Source: Paracoccaceae bacterium (lineage in GTDB: Bacteria > Pseudomonadota > Alphaproteobacteria > Rhodobacterales > Rhodobacteraceae). From it: a stretch of 43,103 nt of DNA. The DNA lies in NCBI GenBank assembly GCA_026710155.1, contig JAPORQ010000035.1, positions 1 to 43,103 on the forward strand. Reading direction: 5' to 3'. Both the position numbers and the translations under genes were made by a program. The notes under the pieces were generated by a model. The model ran no database searches. It was not told the DNA's origin and saw nothing but the letters and a program-made list of their open reading frames with translations. Shown here piece by piece: positions 36,483 through 43,103 of this stretch (position 1 is its first letter; each line of letters opens with the position of its first letter).

Positions 36483-37766
36483 ATGAGAAAACCGGATATC
36501 GAAGGTATTAGGGAATTCTCCCTGAGTTCGGACCGGGATTCCGCCCGCTTCTTTGTCGGGAGGGAAGAAGTACTGGACAATATTAATTATGCTTGGCAGT
36601 TCCGCATGAAGAAGTGGACTGGTGGCGAGACAATGTCATTCAGGTCTGCCACAAGGTTAGTACAGGGAGCTCCTGGAGCGGGTAAAACCAGTGTTGGAAC
36701 ACATCTTTCGGAGAAACTGTGGAAACCCTGGGGTAAAGGGAAAAAATTCCCTCATGTAGTAGTATTGTCAACTGGAATGCTGAATAACCCTCTGGCCGTT
36801 TTCATGAATATTTGTGAGAAAATCAATCCTGATGCCCTAAATAAACTCAGGACAACCTTTACCATTCAACATACTGCTGCTGGAGGCATTGACAAGATCA
36901 TCAAGGCTGGCTACAAGCGCCAAGCAATACGCCAAGAAAGGGACATGCTGCCCGTCGAGTGGACTGATCTACGTACAGCTTTGGGAAATTATCAATGGGA
37001 CAGACCGGTTTGTCTTCTGATTGATGAGGCACAGACATTGGAACCAGGTGGTTTCAAACTGCTGAAAGATATACATGAAGGTGCCCATGAATTACCAATT
37101 TTCCCACTACTTATGGGATTGGGTAATACCGAGACCAGGCTACAGGAAGGAAATGCACTCACCCGCCCGGAAAGTGGTTCTGTTCATACCCTGCCACCTC
37201 TTTCTGAGGAACAAGTCAGGGAATTGTGTACCTGTTATTTTGATACTTACCGTACCAACGGTTCCAGGAAGTACCGGGAAGAAACCATAAAGAAGCTTTA
37301 TTCTTGGTCAGATGGCTGGCCATCGCATATGCACAATGCCCTAAAAGGGCTCTCTATGGAACTTCTCAAGAGCAATGGCGATCTAGAAGAAGTCAACATT
37401 GACAATGGTTTGAACCAAGCCCGTATTTACAGGCAAAATTACTATGCAAATCGGGTAGGAGATACTTTTCGTACTTCACAGCGGTTCCTCGGACACTTCA
37501 TGACAAACATACCCAGTAATAGAAGCCTACTCGGGGACGATGTTCATTTGATTATCCACAAAGCCAAAGAGAAAGCGGTCCGGCAGGGGGATCAACACAT
37601 CGGACAACACTCAACGGATCATCTGTTTGCTCGGTTGTTACACCAGGGCTTCATTCAACCAGACGAAAATAAGAATTACGTCTGTCCAATCCCCTCTTTG
37701 AGGACATGGTGTTTGAAGCAAGCAGGTTTGACCAATACACAGGAAACTGAGGATAATATATTTTAG
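36483..37766 (+). CDS. Orphan AAA/STAND-like ATP-binding protein
   Basis: This 427-residue protein has Walker A GAPGAGKT at 62-69, Walker B VCLLIDEAQTL at 176-186 and a sensor-like LLMGLGNTETRL, as in Orc1/Cdc6- or TniB-like AAA+ proteins. A C-terminal winged-helix-like region may follow (HLFARLLHQGFIQPDE...YVCPIPSLRTW). GAGGAG gives a strong start. The stop TAG is completed by the first G of an inserted MITE. Without it the frame would run only two codons further (Y, S, stop), so the protein is nearly intact. No nuclease or transposase partner is adjacent. A defence or transposon-helper role is possible; neither is shown. Confidence 0.8.
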   Translation: MRKPDIEGIREFSLSSDRDSARFFVGREEVLDNINYAWQFRMKKWTGGETMSFRSATRLVQGAPGAGKTSVGTHLSEKLWKPWGKGKKFPHVVVLSTGMLNNPLAVFMNICEKINPDALNKLRTTFTIQHTAAGGIDKIIKAGYKRQAIRQERDMLPVEWTDLRTALGNYQWDRPVCLLIDEAQTLEPGGFKLLKDIHEGAHELPIFPLLMGLGNTETRLQEGNALTRPESGSVHTLPPLSEEQVRELCTCYFDTYRTNGSRKYREETIKKLYSWSDGWPSHMHNALKGLSMELLKSNGDLEEVNIDNGLNQARIYRQNYYANRVGDTFRTSQRFLGHFMTNIPSNRSLLGDDVHLIIHKAKEKAVRQGDQHIGQHSTDHLFARLLHQGFIQPDENKNYVCPIPSLRTWCLKQAGLTNTQETEDNIF

Positions 37767-37926
37767 GGGATTATCAGGGCAAGGCTGCTAGGGACATTGC
37801 TAGAGATTAGACGAATCCCCCAGAAATTTACCCAAGGGATTCGCCATGGGTGAAATATTGCAACAATGCCAATTTTGGTATAAACGGATTCCAATCAGGG
37901 TTTGTCAACCTGAATATATAATTCCC
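37766..37926. mobile_element. 161-bp IS1595-type MITE inserted at the AAA gene stop codon
   Basis: The right end read inward begins GGGAATTATATATTCAGG and the left begins GGGGATTATCAGG. The left lacks about five bases relative to the right, so the repeats are imperfect. Exact 8-bp duplications ATATTTTA at 37758-37765 and 37927-37934 support a true insertion of the same family as the IS at 22135. Inside is an 8-bp stem CGAATCCC/GGGATTCG, which may serve as a weak terminator for the AAA gene. Confidence 0.75.
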
Positions 37927-38000
37927 ATATTTTATAGTTAATAAACTAACCATTGACCAAAGGGCACAGAAATACCTGTTATACTAAATTTCTAGATATG

Positions 38001-39638
38001 CTAAACAGAGTCTCCTGATCCATCCGATTTTATTAACAAAAATACTCCACAACACCCAATCAAAACTATCAGTAACGCAGCAGGAGCTGCCTCACTCAGA
38101 TTTTCAAGTGAAGCCCTGTCATATACTCTTGTAGCAAGGGTATTAAAGTCAAAGGGTCGTAAAAGTAAAGTTGCTGGCAATTCCTTGATACAATCAACAA
38201 AGACCAGAATTAATCCTGTAACCAGTGATCCTCGAATTATTGGCAAATGCACTGAAAACAAAGACTCCTGTGCCGATTTGCCAAGCGATCTCGGAACCAT
38301 TATCAACGTAGGAGGTATCCGTCCGAAGGAAGCCTCGACAATGTTTTGAGCTATGGCATAAAACCGGATGAAATAGGCAAAAATAACGGCAAATGCTGTA
38401 CCTGTCAGCAATAATCCCGGATCATAGTCAAATCTCAATGAAATCCAGTCTGCAAGGATATGATCGAATGAGGCGAGGGAAATCAATATCCCAATTCCAA
38501 TTACCGCGCCCGGAATGGCATAACCAAGAGTCAGGGTGGGCATGAGAAACCTTGACAAACGGTACTTTGTTACGGTTTGACCATAAACCAGTATAATTGC
38601 TACTGCCAAGGTTAAAAATGCTGCGATACCACTCGTAAACAAACTGTTTACAAATGAATCTATCAGTACCTTCTCAAACCAGAGTTCCCAACTGGAGAAT
38701 GCATGAGTACACATGATTGATACGGGTAAGATGAATCCCAGGGTAACAAGGAGTAAACAAAATCCTGTGGCAAGCCACCCAGCAAATTTGGGAAGATCAT
38801 TTCGCTTTGAATAAATCGGTGCTTGTGAAACCTTATGATATTCGGAATTGAACCTTAAGGTTCTTTCACCGAGAATGATGATCAATATAAGTATCAATGC
38901 AATCACGGATAGCATGGCTGCAGCACTTAAATCATAGGCCTCAAGCCATACGGTATAGATTCCGGTAGTTACAGTTTGAACTGCAAAATATTCAACAACT
39001 CCAAAATCAGCAATCGTTTCCATCATGACAATGATCAAGCCAGCAAATATTCCGGGTCTCACCAGTGGAATGATAACTCTGAACAGTCTGATAAACGGTC
39101 CCTTCCCCAAAGTGCTGGCAATATCGATGATAGCTGATGATTGTTCTCGCAAGGCAACCCGAGTAAATAAATATACATAAGGAAAAAGCACCAGGGAGAG
39201 GGTTATCGAGGCTCCACCAAGGCTTCTGATCTCCGGGAAATAATAATCCGCTGGATTTTTCCACCCAAAGATGTCCCTTAGCAATCCCTGAACCGGACCG
39301 GCATATTCGAAAAAATCCACAAGCGCATAGGCACCAACATATGCAGGTATGGCTAGAGGAAAGAAAAGAGAGTATTCAAGAATCCTTCTGAATGGAAAAT
39401 CATAAATAGTCACGAGGCAAGCAGAGGTAACACCAAATATTCCTGCCAGAACCGAGACCAAAATTACCAGATAGATGGTGTTGAGAATATACCGTCTGAA
39501 TGCACCGTTTTGGATATACTCCTGAAGATCACCTCCTCCAAACAAAGCTATGTAAACTATTGAACCCATAGGAAGCAAAATAACCAGGCACATTAGTACC
39601 ATTACCAATCCGACCAGAATTTGTTTAGGAAAATTCAT
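38001..39638 (-). CDS. Fe3+-type ABC transporter permease (two-domain, FbpB/SfuB-like)
   Basis: This 545-residue inner-membrane protein has two homologous permease halves of about six helices each. Both halves show an EAA-like loop for ATPase docking: IIDIASTLGKGPFIRLFRVIIPL in the first, and MVPRSLGKSAQESLFSVHLP in the second. This fused layout is the FbpB/SfuB type for ferric iron and also occurs in thiamine (ThiP) importers. No binding protein or ATPase is beside it, so partners must lie elsewhere. It ends the accessory region on the left and is flanked on the right by the DUF262/ATPase operon on the same strand. Confidence 0.93.
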   Translation of the reverse strand: MNFPKQILVGLVMVLMCLVILLPMGSIVYIALFGGGDLQEYIQNGAFRRYILNTIYLVILVSVLAGIFGVTSACLVTIYDFPFRRILEYSLFFPLAIPAYVGAYALVDFFEYAGPVQGLLRDIFGWKNPADYYFPEIRSLGGASITLSLVLFPYVYLFTRVALREQSSAIIDIASTLGKGPFIRLFRVIIPLVRPGIFAGLIIVMMETIADFGVVEYFAVQTVTTGIYTVWLEAYDLSAAAMLSVIALILILIIILGERTLRFNSEYHKVSQAPIYSKRNDLPKFAGWLATGFCLLLVTLGFILPVSIMCTHAFSSWELWFEKVLIDSFVNSLFTSGIAAFLTLAVAIILVYGQTVTKYRLSRFLMPTLTLGYAIPGAVIGIGILISLASFDHILADWISLRFDYDPGLLLTGTAFAVIFAYFIRFYAIAQNIVEASFGRIPPTLIMVPRSLGKSAQESLFSVHLPIIRGSLVTGLILVFVDCIKELPATLLLRPFDFNTLATRVYDRASLENLSEAAPAALLIVLIGCCGVFLLIKSDGSGDSV

Positions 39639-39702
39639 TGTTTAAACGTAACCGTTCAGGAATCTTCAAAGTTAAGAATCACCTACGATCGAATTGCCTT
39701 TG

Positions 39703-40689
39703 CTAATGTTTTTTTGTACTTTTATGGGGTCCTAGATAAGCCACATGGATAATTCTTTGGTCAGTATCGGGAAAATAATATAACCGATAACCGTTAGGTA
39801 GCTTTACATGATACTCGAAAACAACCTTACGCCCATCATCAAGATAATATGTGCGTTCTGTTCTAAATTTTCGATTTTTTCTAACAGATGGTGATTCACC
39901 ACTTACCTTGGATTCAAGACCCAATTCAGTCAAAAAATCATGCCTATATTCGTGGTATTCGCTGGCCTGCCATTTTTCACAAAACTCTTCCATTATTTTC
40001 AGGGATTGCTTTGCCATATTTAATATGTCGGGACGTGCGGACCAATTTTGAAGTGCGGTACCGATTTGCCTGGAAAGAAAAATCAAATGTGGAAACAATT
40101 CCCTTCTATTTTCCCAAATTTCCATGGCCGAACTTGTCAGGTCCTCGTGCCCTTTCTTTAATTCCTCTCCATGAATTTCTAGGCTATCATCATTGTATAG
40201 ATTGGGTATTTTATAGGTTGTTTCCTCTATTGGGTCTCCAAGTTTATACACCCAAACAGATATATGTGGCTTCATCCAAAATTCTGATGCTGCAAAACTT
40301 GCCAAAAAGGTCTCAAAATAATATGAAGCCAATAGTATAGGCTTGGGGTTGCTGGATCCTGTCAAACCAACTTCAATAGCTTCATCTATTATTGAAATAT
40401 CAACTTGTTCAAATAAAGGTTGCTTCGTTTCAACATTCTTTAGAAATCTACGCCAGTCCAAAAGTTCAGGTTTATTCCTGGAAGAATTAAACCAGTCACG
40501 AACAAAATATCCTTGGAATAGTTCTAACCCCATAAGTGATTTATCTTGGTCTTCATCGACCAGGAGTATTTTCAAGCCGTATTTTTTGCAATCTTTTAGT
40601 ACCTTAAAAAAGATTAACAATCCCTCACTTGCTTCATCTTTGGTGTTAAATGGCAAAGAGTAATGGTTTAAAACAATCCCATTGCTCAT
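39703..40689 (-). CDS. Unknown partner of the DUF262-ATPase protein, RelE-like C-terminal end
   Basis: I do not recognise the first 240 residues of this 328-residue protein. They are mixed alpha/beta with an early GLKILLVDEDQDKSLMGLEL stretch, and have no signal or membrane helix. The tail (about 265-328) begins with a basic KNRKFRTERTYYL, passes VFEYHVKLPNGYRLYYF and ends IIHVAYLGPHKSTKKH. That pattern recalls the strand-rich end of RelE/ParE-type toxins (inference). Its ATG overlaps the stop of the 743-residue gene by four bases (ATGA), so the two are translationally coupled and almost certainly act together. A nuclease or toxin effector controlled by the ATPase is my leading guess. Confidence 0.75.
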   Translation of the reverse strand: MSNGIVLNHYSLPFNTKDEASEGLLIFFKVLKDCKKYGLKILLVDEDQDKSLMGLELFQGYFVRDWFNSSRNKPELLDWRRFLKNVETKQPLFEQVDISIIDEAIEVGLTGSSNPKPILLASYYFETFLASFAASEFWMKPHISVWVYKLGDPIEETTYKIPNLYNDDSLEIHGEELKKGHEDLTSSAMEIWENRRELFPHLIFLSRQIGTALQNWSARPDILNMAKQSLKIMEEFCEKWQASEYHEYRHDFLTELGLESKVSGESPSVRKNRKFRTERTYYLDDGRKVVFEYHVKLPNGYRLYYFPDTDQRIIHVAYLGPHKSTKKH

Positions 40690-42917
40690 AGAAGTTGGTC
40701 CAGTTCTTTATCCCACTGATCAAAGAAACCATCTGGCCAAAAATCGATACATCCCTGATCGTCAATGCTTGGGTGCATAACTTCCGAAGCATGAACTGAA
40801 TTTCGAACATCTCTATCAAGAAAGAATATTTTTATATCTTCTGCATCAATTTTATTTTGTTTTACTGCAACTCTAAGTCCATTTAGAAAATGATCGGAGT
40901 GAGATTCAACAATTAGCTGGACACCATTCTTTGCAGCAATTACACACAATTTACCCATTAGGGAATGGCCAGCGGGATGTAAATGAGATTCTGGATTTTC
41001 AATAATCAATAAATCACCCTTGGAGGCGCTTAAAATACTTGTTACAACCGGAAGTACGTAACTCAAACCAAACCCAACATTTTGTGGCTTAAATTCATCG
41101 GTTATGTCCTCACCCTGAATGAATGAGTATCCCAAACTAACTGAATTGAATTGTGGTTCAATCACGGCATTGATCTTTAAACCGGGGGTAATTTCAGACA
41201 TCCAGGCCTCAATATTTGAAATCAGATAGTCCGAGGATGCTTTTGAATGTTTTAGTTCTTCTATCTCAAGTTTTTTGTTCCCGTTTTCAGCAATGAAGTG
41301 GGTAGTATATTCGCCATGCTTTCCAAGGGTTTTCAAAACATTTATGTTGTAATCCGAAAATTTATGATCCCTTCGGGGACCAAGCCGATCCGCACAAAGA
41401 TATTGGAAATTTGTGTTGAATAGGTTTATTTCATTCAGTTTAATCCCTTGCTCAAAAAAACCCTCCCTATATGGAAGGAACTCGGAGGAATGGTCATAAT
41501 CAAATTCAAACCTTACGGGTCTTTGGGTCTTGTTAAATTTTATGGTGAAAACAATGTTCTCCTTCTCCCCAAATTGGGAAAGAACATCCTTACCGGTTCC
41601 TAATTCAATGAAATCACCATTGAGTATAAGTCCCTCCTTTTGGAGAATGTTTTTTTGGTAGGATTGACGTAAAAGCAACAAACTTTGAATCAAGGTTGAT
41701 TTTCCCATCCCATTTAAGCCTGAAAATAAATTCAGTGGGCCAAGTGGAAAGCTGCTATCAAGAAGAGACTTGAAATTCTGAATGTTGATGAATTCAATCT
41801 TCGAAACCTCCGAAACTAATTTATCAACCTTATCGTAGCGTAACTCTACATGGTCTCTTTTTTGGGTTGAGTAGGAAATAGCCTGAATGAATCCATCATT
41901 TTTTAATAACTCACCCACCTTTTTTGTAAATTTGGATTTGTTGTTTTTCAATTTATCAAATTGCTCTTCATTTATTTTAGCCAAGGTTACCATCCAAACC
42001 TCAAAAAGAGTAGAGTTCTTGAAAGTCGTTTTCTCATCAGGATCCTTTGCAAAACCGTTTTCTCCCAACAGGGTAAGGCAGCGTTCTATTGCCATAGCAA
42101 ATACTTTTTTGAAATTTTGCTTGTAGTCCGTATCTCCCTGTTTGATTTCTTCCATAGCTCTGTCCAAAAAGGAAGCCATTTCTTTTTTATTTGATGGATC
42201 AAGGTAATCAAATCTAAAAAAGGCCCAGAACCGCAAAACCAGTTCCTGGTCCTTCATTCGCTTTGAAAGATCTCCCAACATCGTCCTTGATGCTTCTAGC
42301 CGTGTTAATTCCTTCAATAATTCCCGAACCTCCGATGGAGCCAAAGCATTTCGGATTTCCTGATTGTTCAGAATTAAACCACCAGTGTTGATTCTCCGAA
42401 AAACAATGTATTTTACATCTCTGGGCGTACCGGGTTTTATCTTGTAAATGGTGATTGGGTATTCTTTAATCCTTCGTTTATATTTACGGGGTAGTTGTTC
42501 ATAGGTTGATCCGGTGAGGTCGTTTAGGAATTCCAAACCCCTTAGACGTAAATTATTATCAATTACAAATTTCTTTATCGTCGAAAGCCTCTGCAGACCG
42601 TCTACAATTAACCATTTGTCGTCATCAGACGTATCAAAGTAAAATGGAGTAATTGGTAATCGAATTAGGATTGATTCAATCAAACGGCTCATCTTGCGGT
42701 TATCCCATAAGTCAGAATGCCGTTGAAAGTCTGTGTTCATATCAATTTCACCCTCACTTATCCTTTCTATCAGGAGATCAAGGGATTTTGGTTCGGCTGC
42801 TATGTCGATATCAGAGGGGTTAAAGGGTTCCATAGAAGAATCAAAATTTTCTTCATCAGCTTCATCCTCAGGTTTAGATACCTCTTCCTCAAGTTCAGTT
42901 TCAGAGTACATACTCAT
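40686..42917 (-). CDS. DUF262 domain fused to an ABC/SMC-type ATPase with DUF3696-like tail
   Basis: The acidic N-terminus (1-35) of this 743-residue protein is followed by a DUF262 domain at about 40-330. Its signature is DGLQRLST at 106-113 (usual form DGQQRxxT), with FQR at 64-66 and FRRINTGG at 173-180. The second half begins KIEFINIQNFKS at 373-384, with Walker A GLNGMGKST at 400-408, signature NVGFGLS at 613-619, Walker B LLIIENPESHLHP at 636-648, H-loop ESHSDHFLNG at 671-680 and DUF3696-like end FWPDGFFDQWDKELDQL. DUF262 occurs in GmrS and SspE, which act against modified phage DNA. Fusion to an OLD-like ATPase without DUF1524 is unusual. A GAGGAAA site precedes ATG. Confidence 0.88.
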   Translation of the reverse strand: MSMYSETELEEEVSKPEDEADEENFDSSMEPFNPSDIDIAAEPKSLDLLIERISEGEIDMNTDFQRHSDLWDNRKMSRLIESILIRLPITPFYFDTSDDDKWLIVDGLQRLSTIKKFVIDNNLRLRGLEFLNDLTGSTYEQLPRKYKRRIKEYPITIYKIKPGTPRDVKYIVFRRINTGGLILNNQEIRNALAPSEVRELLKELTRLEASRTMLGDLSKRMKDQELVLRFWAFFRFDYLDPSNKKEMASFLDRAMEEIKQGDTDYKQNFKKVFAMAIERCLTLLGENGFAKDPDEKTTFKNSTLFEVWMVTLAKINEEQFDKLKNNKSKFTKKVGELLKNDGFIQAISYSTQKRDHVELRYDKVDKLVSEVSKIEFINIQNFKSLLDSSFPLGPLNLFSGLNGMGKSTLIQSLLLLRQSYQKNILQKEGLILNGDFIELGTGKDVLSQFGEKENIVFTIKFNKTQRPVRFEFDYDHSSEFLPYREGFFEQGIKLNEINLFNTNFQYLCADRLGPRRDHKFSDYNINVLKTLGKHGEYTTHFIAENGNKKLEIEELKHSKASSDYLISNIEAWMSEITPGLKINAVIEPQFNSVSLGYSFIQGEDITDEFKPQNVGFGLSYVLPVVTSILSASKGDLLIIENPESHLHPAGHSLMGKLCVIAAKNGVQLIVESHSDHFLNGLRVAVKQNKIDAEDIKIFFLDRDVRNSVHASEVMHPSIDDQGCIDFWPDGFFDQWDKELDQLL

Positions 42918-42960
42918 AGTTTCCTCTTTTACCTAATAACATAAACTGACCAGGACTTCA

Positions 42961-42992
42961 TTAGGTGCAAACCTAAAATTGCAGGTGCAAAC
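42961..42992. promoter_or_regulatory. Candidate operator upstream of the DUF262-ATPase operon
   Basis: AGGTGCAAAC occurs twice (42963-42972 and 42983-42992), exactly 20 bases apart, about two helical turns. The first copy lies inside the inverted repeat TTAGGT-GCAA-ACCTAA (42961-42976). The site is 45-75 bases before the minus-strand start codon, where a repressor or activator could control the operon. No regulator gene is adjacent. Confidence 0.45.
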
Positions 42993-43057
42993 TCTTCCAG
43001 AGAATCTCTAGATTTTATTTCCCCAGAAAAACAAATAAAGGTCGGATGCTTTCTGAT

Positions 43058-43103
43058 GGGAATTATATCCTTGATTGAATTTCCCCATTTTTTTTGTGGA
43101 GGC
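43058..43103. mobile_element. IS1595-type MITE copy, cut by the window edge
   Basis: From GGGAATTATATCCTTGATTG onward, 46 bases match the start of the MITE at 22231 with one substitution (A to C) and one extra T in the T run. The preceding eight bases, TTTCTGAT, should be its target duplication. The other end lies outside the window; it could also be the end of a full IS. Confidence 0.8.

Overview
The window looks like a mid-GC proteobacterial chromosome. A marine or otherwise oligotrophic alpha- or gammaproteobacterium is my guess, from the many binding-protein transporters (TRAP, dipeptide ABC, BMP), an Escherichia-type two-gene pntAB, a di-haem cytochrome c peroxidase and a two-domain Fe3+-type ABC permease. 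No marker fixes the taxon. I see no rRNA and no CRISPR array; there is one tRNA, tRNA-Thr(UGU).

Core metabolic part (1-19.4 kb). A MauG/CcpA-like di-haem protein (minus) diverges from a Sel1-repeat protein. A PhyH-type dioxygenase (minus) lies just past the terminator of a minus-strand operon of two M20 peptidases plus TRAP DctQ, DctM and DctP. This reads as uptake and deacylation of an N-acyl or amino-acid-like compound. A divergent plus-strand cluster follows: a BMP-type binding protein, an amidohydrolase, OppD/DppD and OppF/DppF ATPases, a family 5 solute-binding protein, and DppB- and DppC-type permeases. It converges on pntB-pntA.

Accessory part (19.5-38 kb), bounded by pntA and an Fe3+-type ABC permease. 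It holds a Type II R-M pair (D12-class adenine methylase plus an unfamiliar nuclease), an SDR dehydrogenase, and a complete IS1595-family element with perfect 8-bp target duplications. That element carries a frameshifted transposase, the remains of a passenger methylase, and a nested 181-bp MITE with its own target duplication. A Type I R-M operon in the order hsdR-hsdS-X-hsdM follows, where X is a PrrC-like ATPase. Next come a Xre/RES toxin-antitoxin pair, an IS630 transposase pseudogene, tRNA-Thr, two GC-rich secreted paralogues whose signal peptides are out of frame (one at a run of ten C), and an orphan AAA ATPase whose stop codon is supplied by a second MITE.

Right end (38-43.1 kb). After the Fe3+-type permease gene lies a two-gene overlapping minus-strand operon. 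Its first gene encodes a 743-residue fusion of a DUF262 (ParB/GmrS-like) domain to an ABC/SMC-type ATPase with a DUF3696-like tail. Its second encodes a 328-residue partner I do not recognise, with a RelE-like C-terminal end. This is the best candidate for an undescribed, probably defensive, system. The window stops inside a third MITE copy just upstream of it. The arrangement is typical of a defence island built up by IS1595-related transposition.
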